This document shows positions 36,007 through 44,496 of a DNA stretch of 64,000 nucleotides, in pieces. The translations under genes and the position numbers were made by a program. Location of the stretch: positions 496,001 to 560,000 of the forward strand of contig NZ_CANNFH010000001.1 of assembly GCF_947503875.1 (NCBI RefSeq), written 5' to 3'. Numbering within the stretch: position 1 is the stretch's first letter; each line of letters begins with the position of its first letter. The notes under the pieces were generated by a model that worked only from the letters and a program-made list of their open reading frames with translations, was not told where the DNA came from and ran no database searches. The DNA is from an uncultured Polaribacter sp. (GTDB taxonomy: Bacteria; Bacteroidota; Bacteroidia; Flavobacteriales; Flavobacteriaceae).

Positions 36007-36972
36007 ATGTTTAGAACAAGAAGACTTAGAAAACACGAAGGAATTAGAAGATTGGTTAAAGAAACCAAACTCTCTGTAGACGATTTTGTGTATCCTCTTT
36101 TTATTGAAGAAGGCGAAAATATAGAAACAGAAATTGTTTCTATGCCTGGTATAAAGCGTTTTTCTTTAGATAGAATTTCTAAAGAATTAGATGAGGTTGT
36201 TGCCTTAAATATTCCTTCAGTTTTGTTATTTGGTATTCCATCTAACAAAGATGATGAAGGTACAGAAACTTGGAACGACAATGGAATTATGCAACAAGCC
36301 ATTCGTTTTATTAAAAAGAATTACCCAAGTTTATATGTAATTACAGACGTTTGTTTTTGTGAATATACTTCTCATGGGCACTGTGGAATTATTCATGACA
36401 ATGATGTGAATAATGATGCTACTTTAGTAAATATTGCAAAACAAGTAATTTCTCATGCAAATGCAGGGGTAGATATGGTTGCACCATCTGGAATGATGGA
36501 TGGCACTATAGATATGATTCGCCAATCTTTAGATAATACAGGTTTTGTAAATTTACCAATAATGGCGTATTCTGTAAAATATGCATCTGCATTTTATGGA
36601 CCTTTTAGAGACGCTGCAGATTCTGCTCCAACTTTTGGAGATAGAAGAACCTATCAAATGGATCCTTCAAACAGAGACGAAGGAATGCGTGAAGCAACTT
36701 TTGACGATCAAGAAGGCGCAGATATTTTAATGGTTAAGCCAGCCTTATCTTATTTAGATATTATTAGAGATTTAAAAAATAATTTTGACAGACCAATTGC
36801 ATGTTATAATGTAAGTGGCGAATATGCAATGGTAAAAGCCGCCGCAGAAAAAGGTTGGATTGATGGCGAACGCGTAATGATGGAAAGCTTGTTGTCTATG
36901 AAAAGAGCAGGAGCAGACATTATTATTACCTATTTTGCGAAAGAAGCAGCGAGATTGCTGTTGAAACGTTAA
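36007..36972 (+). CDS. hemB: Porphobilinogen synthase (delta-aminolevulinate dehydratase)
   Basis: HemB condenses two 5-aminolevulinate molecules to porphobilinogen. In the 321-residue protein the two Schiff-base lysines are Lys191 ([13 protein letters not shown]) and Lys244 ([11 protein letters not shown]). Cys116, Cys118 and Cys126 in [14 protein letters not shown] form the catalytic zinc site, so this is the Zn-dependent type rather than the Asp-rich Mg type. It is one base downstream of hemCD and certainly co-transcribed with it; an 86-bp repeat-rich gap separates it from hemL. Confidence 0.97.
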   Translation: MFRTRRLRKHEGIRRLVKETKLSVDDFVYPLFIEEGENIETEIVSMPGIKRFSLDRISKELDEVVALNIPSVLLFGIPSNKDDEGTETWNDNGIMQQAIRFIKKNYPSLYVITDVCFCEYTSHGHCGIIHDNDVNNDATLVNIAKQVISHANAGVDMVAPSGMMDGTIDMIRQSLDNTGFVNLPIMAYSVKYASAFYGPFRDAADSAPTFGDRRTYQMDPSNRDEGMREATFDDQEGADILMVKPALSYLDIIRDLKNNFDRPIACYNVSGEYAMVKAAAEKGWIDGERVMMESLLSMKRAGADIIITYFAKEAARLLLKR

Positions 36973-36975
36973 ACT

Positions 36976-37051
36976 GTGTAATTGTTGAACTGTCACCCTG
37001 AGCGCAGTCGAAAGGTCTCAATTACACAATTACACAAATAAACAATTACAC
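36976..37051. repeat. REP-like element flanked by octamer array (hemB-hemL gap)
   Basis: The core tgtcaccctg-agcgcagtcg-aaaggtctca (36991-37020) is a form of a dispersed extragenic repeat that I recall from many Bacteroidota and other bacteria. It is followed by four 8-bp units (aattacac, aattacac, aaataaac, aattacac; 37020-37051). It is preceded by gtgtaatt and gttgaact, so the element sits inside a broken octamer array with inverted ends (gtgtaattgtt / aacaattacac). Confidence 0.72.
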
Positions 37052-37058
37052 AAGAAAG

Positions 37059-38345
37059 ATGTTTAAAAAATCACAAAAACTATACAATAAAGGACTAAAA
37101 AACCTTGTTGGAGCAGTAAATTCTCCTGTAAGAGCATTTTCATCAGTGGGAGGAAATCCTTTGTTTATTAAAAAAGCAAAAGGTTCTAAAATTATTGATG
37201 TTGATGGAAACGAATATGTAGATTTGGTAGTTTCTTATGGCCCAATGATTCTAGGGCACAGACATAAGAAAGTAGAAAAAGCAGCCAAAAAAGCTTTAAA
37301 AAACGGCTATTCTTTTGGAGCATCTACAGAGGCAGAAATCAAATTAGCAAAAATAGTTTGTGATGCTTTTCCAGAAATGGATAAAGTACGTTTTGTAAAC
37401 TCTGGTACAGAGGCTGTTTTAAGCGGAATTCGTTTGGCAAGAGCGTTTACAGGAAAAGATAAAATTATTAAATTTTCGGGTTGTTACCATGGGCATCAAG
37501 ATGCGTTATTGGTTGCAGCAGGTTCTGGCTTGGCAACTTTAAGCTTACCAGGTTCTAAAGGCGTGCCAGAAGGAGCAGTAAAAAACACGTTAATTGCAGA
37601 ATACAATAACTTAGAAAGTGTAAAAAAACACTTTGAAGAACATGATGATATTGCAGGCGTAATTATTGAACCAATTGGTGGTAATATGGGCGTTGTAATT
37701 CCGCAAAACGGATTTTTAAAAGAGTTAAAAACTTATTTAGAATCTAAAGGTGCCTTATTAATTGCAGACGAGGTAATGACAGGTTTTAGGTCTACTTTTG
37801 GTGGTGCTCAAGAAAAATTAGGCGTGGTTGCAGATATTACCTGTTTAGGTAAAGTAATTGGTGGTGGTTTTCCTGTTGGTGCTTATGGTGCAAGAAACGA
37901 AATTATGGAAAACGTTGCCCCTTTAGGCGGAATGTATCAAGCAGGAACGTTGTCTGGGAATCCAATTGCTATGGCAGGAGGTATTTCTACCTTATCAGAA
38001 TTAAAAAGACAAAATCCGTATGATAAGTTTGAGGAAATCGGATCGATTATAGAAGTAATTTTATTAGAAACTGCTAAAAAATACAATGTAGATTTAGTGG
38101 TAAACCGTTTTGGCTCTATGATGAATCCTTTCTTTACCAAAAGTAAGGTTACTAATTTTGCAGAAGCACAAACCTCAGATACAGAAAAATTTGGTGTTTT
38201 CTTTTGGGAAATGATAAAAAATGGTGTGTTTTTACCACCAAGTCAGTTTGAAGCTTGGTTTTTAAATTCTGCTATTTCAGATAAAGATATTAAAGTAATT
38301 GCAAAGGCTGTAGATAAAGCGATGGCCAAAGTAGCAAATAGTTAA
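37059..38345 (+). CDS. hemL: Glutamate-1-semialdehyde 2,1-aminomutase
   Basis: HemL is a PLP/PMP enzyme that converts glutamate-1-semialdehyde to 5-aminolevulinate. The 428-residue protein has GRHKKV-type GHRHKKVEKA, the phosphate-binding VNSGTEAV, IADEVMTGFR with the cofactor Asp, and the Schiff-base Lys265 in TCLGKVIGGGFPVGAYG. Family length is normal. It follows hemB after a repeat-containing 86-bp gap and precedes hemE by 72 bp of octamer array, so whether it shares the hemA transcript depends on whether those repeats terminate transcription. Confidence 0.96.
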   Translation: MFKKSQKLYNKGLKNLVGAVNSPVRAFSSVGGNPLFIKKAKGSKIIDVDGNEYVDLVVSYGPMILGHRHKKVEKAAKKALKNGYSFGASTEAEIKLAKIVCDAFPEMDKVRFVNSGTEAVLSGIRLARAFTGKDKIIKFSGCYHGHQDALLVAAGSGLATLSLPGSKGVPEGAVKNTLIAEYNNLESVKKHFEEHDDIAGVIIEPIGGNMGVVIPQNGFLKELKTYLESKGALLIADEVMTGFRSTFGGAQEKLGVVADITCLGKVIGGGFPVGAYGARNEIMENVAPLGGMYQAGTLSGNPIAMAGGISTLSELKRQNPYDKFEEIGSIIEVILLETAKKYNVDLVVNRFGSMMNPFFTKSKVTNFAEAQTSDTEKFGVFFWEMIKNGVFLPPSQFEAWFLNSAISDKDIKVIAKAVDKAMAKVANS

Positions 38346-38374
38346 AAGTTAAAAAGTAATAAAGTTGGAAAGTA

Positions 38375-38414
38375 ACTTTTAAAACTTGAAACTTTCAAAC
38401 TTTTAAACTAATAA
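38375..38414. repeat. Octamer array between hemL and hemE
   Basis: Five units in register: acttttaa, aacttgaa, actttcaa, acttttaa, actaataa. The array ends 3 nt before the hemE ATG, so it makes up most of the hemE translation-initiation region. Confidence 0.8.
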
Positions 38415-38417
38415 ATT

Positions 38418-39449
38418 ATGATAAAAAACGATTTATTTTTAAGAGCATTAAAAGGAGAAACAGTAGAACGTCCTCCAGTTTGGATGATGCGTCAAGCAGG
38501 AAGATATCTGCCAGAATTTCAAGAAATAAAAAAGAAATACGATTTTTTTACACGTTGTCAAACTCCAGAATTAGCATCAGAAATTACAGTACAACCAATT
38601 CGAAGATATGGTATGGATGCTGCAATTTTGTTTTCAGATATTTTGGTAATTCCACAAGCTATGAATATCGATGTGGAAATGAAACCTAATTTTGGTCCGT
38701 ATTTGCCAAATCCTGTAAGAACCCAAAAAGATGTAGATAATGTAATTGTTCCCAATATTCAGGAGACATTAGGTTACGTTATGGAAGCGATTAAGGCAAC
38801 CAAAGAAAAACTAAATGACGAAATTCCGTTAATTGGTTTTGCAGGTTCTCCTTGGACAATTTTGTGTTACTGTGTGCAAGGGCAAGGCTCTAAAAACTTT
38901 GATAAGGCAAAGAAATTTTGTTTTACAAACCCTATTGCTGCACATCAATTATTGCAAAAAATTACAGACACAACAATAGCGTATTTAAAAGAAAAAGTAA
39001 AAGCAGGCGTAAATGCTGTACAAGTTTTTGATTCTTGGGGAGGTATGCTGTCGCCAAAAGATTATCAAGAATTCTCATGGCAATATATTCAACAAATAAT
39101 TAATGCCTTAAAGGAAGAAACTCCAGTAATTGCTTTTGGTAAAGGCTGTTGGTTTGCCTTGCAAGAAATGTCTAAATCGGGTGCGTCTGCTTTGGGTGTA
39201 GATTGGACTATTACAGCAAGAAATGCACGTTATTTAACCGGCGGAAAAATGACTTTGCAAGGTAATTTTGATCCTACACGTTTGTATTCGTCACCATCAG
39301 AAATTAAAAGAATGGTAACACAAATGATAAACGAGTTTGGTAAAGATAAATACATTGTAAATTTAGGACACGGTATTTTGCCAGACATTCCTTTAGACAA
39401 TGCCAAAGCATTTATAGACGCAGTTAAAGAGTATAAAATGCCATCTTAA
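38418..39449 (+). CDS. hemE: Uroporphyrinogen decarboxylase
   Basis: HemE removes four carboxyl groups from uroporphyrinogen III to give coproporphyrinogen III. The 343-residue TIM-barrel protein begins with the diagnostic [17 protein letters not shown] and carries [10 protein letters not shown], the catalytic-site [21 protein letters not shown] and the C-terminal [11 protein letters not shown]. Key Arg, Asp and Tyr residues are present in these motifs. It is in the rightward haem operon after hemL; a 196-bp gap with a structured repeat separates it from the EI24-type gene. Confidence 0.97.
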   Translation: MIKNDLFLRALKGETVERPPVWMMRQAGRYLPEFQEIKKKYDFFTRCQTPELASEITVQPIRRYGMDAAILFSDILVIPQAMNIDVEMKPNFGPYLPNPVRTQKDVDNVIVPNIQETLGYVMEAIKATKEKLNDEIPLIGFAGSPWTILCYCVQGQGSKNFDKAKKFCFTNPIAAHQLLQKITDTTIAYLKEKVKAGVNAVQVFDSWGGMLSPKDYQEFSWQYIQQIINALKEETPVIAFGKGCWFALQEMSKSGASALGVDWTITARNARYLTGGKMTLQGNFDPTRLYSSPSEIKRMVTQMINEFGKDKYIVNLGHGILPDIPLDNAKAFIDAVKEYKMPS

Positions 39450-39499
39450 TCTTTCCAAAGGAAAGAAATGCTTGTTGGTGCTTATACTGTAAAAAATCA

Positions 39500-39635
39500 C
39501 TTTACAGGGTTTTCAAAACTTTGTAAGTATAAAATAAATTACAATATTTTGGGCGTTCCCTAAAAAGGTCGCGCTTTCCATTATATCTTTTTGCCGAAAA
39601 AGGCAAAAAGGATGCCATTTCAATCGCTAACGCAG
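39500..39635. repeat. Structured Bacteroidota-type intergenic repeat
   Basis: Two modules. The first, 39500-39527, is a partial palindrome of the form CTTTACAGGG...CTTTGTAAG. The second, about 39550-39635, begins GGGCGTTCCC, continues TCGCGCTTTCC, contains a perfect 9-bp hairpin CTTTTTGCC/GGCAAAAAG (39587-39595 with 39602-39610) and ends TTCAATCGCTAACGC. I recall this second text, with a variable hairpin, from other Bacteroidota intergenic regions; no search was made. It lies between hemE and the EI24-type gene. Confidence 0.65.
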
Positions 39636-39645
39636 ACAAAGGATA

Positions 39646-40392
39646 ATGATTAAAGACATACTTTCAGGAATTAGAACCTATTTTGGTGCTTTTAGTTTAA
39701 TATCTAAACTAAAACTCTGGAAGTATTTTGCAATTCCAATGTTAATTAGTTTTGTTACAGCCTTGGTAATTGGAGCTGTGGCCTATAACTTATCAAATCC
39801 TATGGGTAATTTTTTAGCTAAAATCTGGATTTGGGATTGGGGCAAAGAAACCTTTACAACAATATCTGCATTTATTGGTGGTTTTGTGGTTTTGGTACTT
39901 GGTTTAATTCTATACAAACACATAATTTTAGCGTTATCTGCACCATTTATGAGTCCTGTTTCAGAAAAAATAGAAAGGTATATTAATGGAAGTTTATCAC
40001 ATCAACACAGAAAAACCACATTCCAAGAGCAATTAATTAGAGCAATAAGAATTAATGGTAGAAATTTAACAAAAGAACTACTAGTAACCATTCCTATTTT
40101 ACTTTTAAAATTAGTGCCCATAGTAAGTATATTTTCTACAATATTATTGTTTTTAGTACAAGCGTATTATGCAGGTTTTGGTAATATGGATTATACTTTA
40201 GAACGTCATTTAAAATACAGAGAAAGTATACATTTTGTAAGTAAAAATAAAGGATTTGCAATTGGTAATGGAACTGTTTTTTTACTATTCTTATTAATAC
40301 CAGTAATTGGGGTTATTTTTGTTTTACCACTATCTGTAACTTCAGCAACTGTAAATACAATTAAGGCATTAAATAAACAGAAAGCATTTTAA
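39646..40392 (+). CDS. EI24-domain (CysZ-like) membrane protein
   Basis: A 248-residue integral membrane protein with about four to six hydrophobic helices (around residues 28-48, 68-95, 133-160 and 205-235). It carries the family-type text ALSAPFMSPVSEKIE and the motif FGNMDYTLERH, as in EI24/CysZ proteins, a family that includes the E. coli sulfate-uptake protein. Sulfate transport is not implied here. Its position between hemE and hemF suggests a membrane role tied to haem or porphyrin handling, but this is inference from location alone. Confidence 0.8.
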   Translation: MIKDILSGIRTYFGAFSLISKLKLWKYFAIPMLISFVTALVIGAVAYNLSNPMGNFLAKIWIWDWGKETFTTISAFIGGFVVLVLGLILYKHIILALSAPFMSPVSEKIERYINGSLSHQHRKTTFQEQLIRAIRINGRNLTKELLVTIPILLLKLVPIVSIFSTILLFLVQAYYAGFGNMDYTLERHLKYRESIHFVSKNKGFAIGNGTVFLLFLLIPVIGVIFVLPLSVTSATVNTIKALNKQKAF

Positions 40393-40514
40393 AGAATATT
40401 TCGTCTAAGGTTTTTGTTTTGATTTTTCCTTTTTAGAATATTCAAATACAATTATTTTAATAAGTAGAAAGGTAGCTTTTATATTAAATAACACTAACAA
40501 TAAAGTTAATAAAT

Positions 40515-41438
40515 ATGCAGAAAGGTAAAGTTAGTTTTAAAAAGGAATTTTACAATTATATAGAAAATTTACAAGACACCATAACTTCTAAATTAGAGCA
40601 ATTAGATGGTAAAGCAAAGTTTAAAGAAGACCTTTGGCAAAGAGAAGAAGGTGGTGGAGGTAGAACACGAGTTATAGAAAATGGCGCTATTTTTGAAAAA
40701 GGAGGCGTAAATATTTCTAAAGTTTTTGGCGAATTACCAGAAGCTTTGCGCAAACAATTTGGTGTAAAAGAAGGAAACTTTTTTGCATGCGGATTAAGTT
40801 TAGTTTTGCATCCTACAAACCCTTTTGTACCAACAGTACATGCAAATTGGCGCTATTTTGAAATGTACGATACAGAAGGAAATATTGTAACGCAATGGTT
40901 TGGTGGTGGCCAAGATTTAACGCCTTATTATTTATTTGATGAAGATGCAACACACTTTCACCAAGTTTGTAAAACAGCTTGTGACAAGCATAACAAAGAT
41001 TTTTACCCTAAATTTAAAGAAACTTGCGATACCTATTTCTGGAATACCCATAGAAATGAAGCAAGAGGAATTGGCGGTTTGTTTTTCGATTATTTAAAAG
41101 AAACCGATGAGTTTTTAATTGAAGATCGTTATAATTTTGTTACCGAAATTGGAGATAGTTTTTTAAATTCTTACACACCAATAGTAGAAAAAAGAAAAGC
41201 TTTAACTTACAAAACAGCACATAAAGATTGGCAAGAGGTAAGAAGAGGGCGTTATGTAGAATTCAATTTAGTGCATGATAGAGGTACTTTATTTGGTTTA
41301 AAAACAAATGGTAGGATAGAAAGTATTTTAATGAGTTTACCACCAATTGTGCAGTGGAAATATAACCATCAACCAGAAAAAGATACAGAAGAAGCACGTT
41401 TACTAGAGGTTTTGGCAAAGCCTAAAAATTGGGTGTAA
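40515..41438 (+). CDS. hemF: Oxygen-dependent coproporphyrinogen III oxidase
   Basis: HemF decarboxylates coproporphyrinogen III to protoporphyrinogen IX using O2. The 307-residue protein is typical: WQREEGGGGRTRVIENG, the substrate-site LVLHPTNPFVPTVHANWRYFE, WFGGGQDLTPYY, HRNEARGIGGLFFDYL and the C-terminal RRGRYVEFNLVHDRGTLFGL. It completes the aerobic pathway with hemJ and hemH. The oxygen-independent hemN is not in this window. It starts 122 bp after the EI24-type gene and is the last gene before a 534-bp gap. Confidence 0.97.
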   Translation: MQKGKVSFKKEFYNYIENLQDTITSKLEQLDGKAKFKEDLWQREEGGGGRTRVIENGAIFEKGGVNISKVFGELPEALRKQFGVKEGNFFACGLSLVLHPTNPFVPTVHANWRYFEMYDTEGNIVTQWFGGGQDLTPYYLFDEDATHFHQVCKTACDKHNKDFYPKFKETCDTYFWNTHRNEARGIGGLFFDYLKETDEFLIEDRYNFVTEIGDSFLNSYTPIVEKRKALTYKTAHKDWQEVRRGRYVEFNLVHDRGTLFGLKTNGRIESILMSLPPIVQWKYNHQPEKDTEEARLLEVLAKPKNWV

Positions 41439-41972
41439 TTGATTAGTGTTGCATAACATTTTTAGTTGATTAAAGTAATTGTAAACAATATCGCTTTACA
41501 CTAAGTTTTTTTAGCTAATATTAAAATCAAAATTAGTAACGCTAACCTTTCAATTTAATTGAGAATAGATTGTTTAAAGCATGGTCTTAAACTTTTATTC
41601 TATCTGCATTGAACAAACGAAACTATTTAATTCTAGTTATATGGTTTTATCAACTCCTTTTTAGCATTTGTATTAGTTAAATTTAAAAGTATTTAATCTT
41701 AATTGTACTCAAAAAGATTAAAATTGAATTACTTTAAGATAGTCTCTTTTTGATGCGCTTAATTTTTTGGATATAAAGACTATTTTCTTTAATTATTAAT
41801 TTAATAATTAAAGAAGTTAAATTTTGATTTTAATTAAATTAAATTGATATTTATCCTATATTTTTTAGGAATAAATAAATCCATTAGTTTGTTTTTGTGT
41901 TTTTTTTAAGGTCATTATACGTTAAAAACAGTCAATTTTTAGTAGTTTTGCAAAAGTTAAAAGAAAATTTAA
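41439..41972. other. Gene-free 534-bp gap after hemF
   Basis: No open reading frame with protein-like content was found on either strand. It is very AT-rich, with a perfect 11-bp inverted repeat CTTTAATTATT/AATAATTAAAG (41787-41797 with 41803-41813) that could end hemF transcription or act as a site. The right end carries the odhB promoter box. It could hide an unrecognised small RNA or a decayed gene, but nothing I can support. Confidence 0.55.
41943..41950 (+). promoter_or_regulatory. -7 promoter box TAGTTTTG before the first E2 gene
   Basis: TAGTTTTG fits TAnnTTTG and ends 22 nt before the ATG at 41973. Confidence 0.55.
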
Positions 41973-43331
41973 ATGGCTAGATTCGAATTAAAATTACCAA
42001 AGATGGGAGAGAGTGTTGCTGAGGCAACAATCACCTCTTGGTTAAAAGAAATAGGAGACACTGTAGAATTAGATGAAGCTGTAGTTGAAATTGCGACTGA
42101 TAAAGTAGATTCTGAAATTCCATCTGAAGTAGAAGGAACGCTTGTTGAAATACTTTTTGAAAAAGATGCTGTTGTAAATGTAGGAGATACAATTGCTATT
42201 ATAGAAATAGCAGGAGATGATAATACTTCATCAAAAACCAATACAGTTAAAGAAGAAGTTAAGGATGCTCCTAAAAAGATGACGGACAGCAGTACCATTA
42301 AAGAGCTAGAAAAATCAATAGAGAAAGCTACAGAAGTTGTGGCAGCACCTATTGCTAAAACTTCTGATTCTGGTAAATTCTATTCGCCATTGGTGCGTAA
42401 TATTGCTCAAAAAGAAGGTGTATCTCAAGAGGAATTAGATCAAATTTTGGGCTCTGGTAAAGATGGCAGAGTTACTAAAGAAGATATTTTATCTTTTATT
42501 GATAAAAAAGATACAACTGTTCCTGTTGCTAAAGAAACGCATATAGAACAAACAATTACTAAACAAACGCAACATTCTAATAATGCATCAGCAAATAAAG
42601 TTAATTCTATTACTGTAAGTGGCGAAGATGAAGTTATAGAGATGAGTAGAATGGGTAAGTTGGTGGCAAAACATATGGTTAATTCTGTACAAACTTCTGC
42701 TCACGTTCAATCTTTTATAGAAATTGATGTTACTAATATTGTTAAATGGAGAAATAAAGTTAAAGATGCTTTTCTTAAAAGAGAAGGAGAGAAGTTAACT
42801 TTTACACCAATATTAATGCAAGCTGTTGCACAAACAATTAAAAAATACCCTTTAATTAATATTTCTGTTGATGGAGATACAATCATTAAAAAGAAAAATA
42901 TCAATTTAGGTATGGCAGCAGCCTTGCCAGATGGTAATTTAATTGTTCCTGTAATTAAAAATGCAGATCAATTAAATTTAGTTGGTATTACCAAAGCTGT
43001 AAACGATTTGGCGCAAAGAGCAAGAAATAACGCCTTAAAGCCAGATGAAATTCAAAATGGAACATACACAGTAACAAATGTTGGTAGTTTTGGTTCTATA
43101 ACAGGTACACCAATTATTAACCAACCACAGGTAGCAATCTTAGCATTGGGAGCAATTAGAAAAATTCCTGCAGTAATAGAAACACCAGATGGAGATTTTA
43201 TAGGCATTCGCCAAAAAATGATGGTTTCTCATTCTTACGACCACAGAGTTGTAAACGGAGCCTTGGGCGGTATGTTTATAAAAACATTCAAAGATATTTT
43301 AGAAGCTTGGGATGTAAACCAAGATTTCTAA
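41973..43331 (+). CDS. 2-oxoacid dehydrogenase E2 (dihydrolipoamide acyltransferase)
   Basis: The 452-residue protein has one lipoyl domain with lipoyl-Lys44 (IATDKVDSEIPSE), a peripheral-subunit-binding domain around residues 132-170 (FYSPLVRNIAQKEGVSQEEL), and a C-terminal acyltransferase domain. The active-site histidine is His424 in SYDHRVVNGALGG. The family motif is usually HRxxDG; here Asp is replaced by Asn428. The single lipoyl domain and VDSEIPSE type suggest a branched-chain or 2-oxoglutarate-like complex rather than pyruvate dehydrogenase. No E1 or E3 gene is adjacent. A terminator follows. Confidence 0.88.
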   Translation: MARFELKLPKMGESVAEATITSWLKEIGDTVELDEAVVEIATDKVDSEIPSEVEGTLVEILFEKDAVVNVGDTIAIIEIAGDDNTSSKTNTVKEEVKDAPKKMTDSSTIKELEKSIEKATEVVAAPIAKTSDSGKFYSPLVRNIAQKEGVSQEELDQILGSGKDGRVTKEDILSFIDKKDTTVPVAKETHIEQTITKQTQHSNNASANKVNSITVSGEDEVIEMSRMGKLVAKHMVNSVQTSAHVQSFIEIDVTNIVKWRNKVKDAFLKREGEKLTFTPILMQAVAQTIKKYPLINISVDGDTIIKKKNINLGMAAALPDGNLIVPVIKNADQLNLVGITKAVNDLAQRARNNALKPDEIQNGTYTVTNVGSFGSITGTPIINQPQVAILALGAIRKIPAVIETPDGDFIGIRQKMMVSHSYDHRVVNGALGGMFIKTFKDILEAWDVNQDF

Positions 43332-43352
43332 TAATTACAAGGTTCACACTAC

Positions 43353-43384
43353 AAAACACCCATATTTTTTGGGTGTTTTTTTAT
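43353..43384 (+). terminator. Terminator after the first E2 gene
   Basis: A 9-bp stem AAAACACCC/GGGTGTTTT (43353-43361 with 43371-43379) has a T-rich loop and a run of T. Confidence 0.85.
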
Positions 43385-43393
43385 TTAAAAGAT

Positions 43394-43401
43394 TATCTTC
43401 G
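43394..43401 (+). promoter_or_regulatory. -7 promoter box TATCTTCG before the DUF6263-like gene
   Basis: TATCTTCG, identical to the boxes before the DUF368 and symporter genes; 32 nt to the ATG at 43434. Confidence 0.42.
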
Positions 43402-43433
43402 TTATATATAATTTTAATTAAAAATATTTTAAA

Positions 43434-44168
43434 ATGAAAAAATTGTTATTCTTATTTGTGTTTCTTTCTGGTTTAAATGTTGTAGCACAAAAATCGGTTT
43501 TATTAAGAGCAAATTATGCTAAAGGAGATGTTTTTGTTGTGCAACAAGATATTTCTCAAGATATGGGAGTACAAGGTGGTTTAGACATTAAGATGTCTAT
43601 GGAAATGAAAGTGAATGAGGTAATTGGAGATACCATTAAAACGGAATCTCAAATTAAGAAGATTAACATGAACATGTTACAGGCAGGCCAGGTTATGAGT
43701 TTTGATTCTACCATGAAAGAAGAAAACTTAGATCAAATGGGTAAAATGATGAAGCAACAGATAGATCCCATGTTAAAAGCAACTATTTACTCTACACTAA
43801 CTAAAAAAGGAGAAGTTACAAATATAAAAGTAGAACCAATGACGCCTGCTATGTCACAATTTGTAAATCAAAAACAAAGCATAAAATATCCAGAAGAAAA
43901 AGTTTCTGTTGGCTCTACTTGGTCAGACGAAAACGATATGCAAGGAGCGGCAACAAAAATGATTTTTACCGTTTCTAAAATAGAAAACGGTAAAGTATAT
44001 GTAAACGTTAGCGGAAATGTAACAGGAGCTGTACAAGGTGTAGTAAAAGGTAATTTAGAAATAGATATTGCAACAGGTGTGCAAGATGTAGCAAATATTG
44101 AAGTTGCTATGGGAGAAGAAGGTGCTCAAACAGTAGTAAAAACTAAAAGTAGTACTACCAAACTATAA
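43434..44168 (+). CDS. Exported protein of unknown function (DUF6263-like)
   Basis: A 244-residue protein with a signal peptide (MKKLLFLFVFLSGLNVVAQ), so it is exported. The mature part is methionine-rich (QAGQVMSF, MKEENLDQMGKMMKQQ, MSQF) and mostly beta strands and turns, ending KTKSSTTKL. Its general shape matches what I recall as DUF6263, a family without known function. It is flanked by terminators on both sides and is therefore a single-gene unit, with promoter box TATCTTCG. Confidence 0.75.
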   Translation: MKKLLFLFVFLSGLNVVAQKSVLLRANYAKGDVFVVQQDISQDMGVQGGLDIKMSMEMKVNEVIGDTIKTESQIKKINMNMLQAGQVMSFDSTMKEENLDQMGKMMKQQIDPMLKATIYSTLTKKGEVTNIKVEPMTPAMSQFVNQKQSIKYPEEKVSVGSTWSDENDMQGAATKMIFTVSKIENGKVYVNVSGNVTGAVQGVVKGNLEIDIATGVQDVANIEVAMGEEGAQTVVKTKSSTTKL

Positions 44169-44189
44169 TAAACATTAACTTAAAACTTT

Positions 44190-44226
44190 AAAATACCTTG
44201 AATTGAGTTTCAAGGTATTTTTTTTG
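44190..44226 (+). terminator. Terminator after the exported DUF6263-like gene
   Basis: A 13-bp stem AAAATACCTTGAA/TTCAAGGTATTTT (44190-44202 with 44209-44221) is followed by T's. Confidence 0.85.
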
Positions 44227-44333
44227 ACCTAATATGAATATTGCGAAGTGTTAAAGTAAAGTTAGAACCTATTTAATGTGAGTGAGATGTGACTATTACA
44301 GTTTATGTTTTGTGTAGTTGCAAATTTATTACT

Positions 44334-44373
44334 TGTGATTTCAAACGCAACGAAGTGTAGTTGAGAAATCTCG
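44334..44373 (-). repeat. REP-like dispersed repeat copy
   Basis: On the minus strand the text reads gagatttctcaactacac then ttcgttgcgtttgaaatcac. This is a variant of the dispersed extragenic repeat whose other form sits at 36991-37020. It lies in the gene-free stretch 44229-44441, where nothing else was found apart from flanking terminators. Confidence 0.55.
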
Positions 44374-44441
44374 TACTTAATTTGAGATTCCTTTATTTCA
44401 GTTGAAATGTAATTAGTTTTAAATCTTATAATATAAAACGC

Positions 44442-44475
44442 AAAAAAAATCCCAAACTGTAAAGTTTGGGATTTT
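44442..44475 (-). terminator. Terminator after the PDH E2 gene
   Basis: A 13-bp stem AAAATCCCAAACT/AGTTTGGGATTTT (44446-44458 with 44463-44475) has a GTAA loop. The A-run at 44442-44449 is the U-tract of the leftward transcript. Confidence 0.87.
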
Positions 44476-44496
44476 GTTATATTGATATAAAAAAAC

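Noticed and set aside
41760..41860. AT-rich inverted repeats as a replication origin
   Set aside because: No DnaA boxes in a cluster and no dnaA, dnaN or gidA neighbours.
44334..44373. Possible attachment site or small RNA
   Set aside because: It matches the dispersed REP-like repeat pattern and no integrase or phage gene is nearby.
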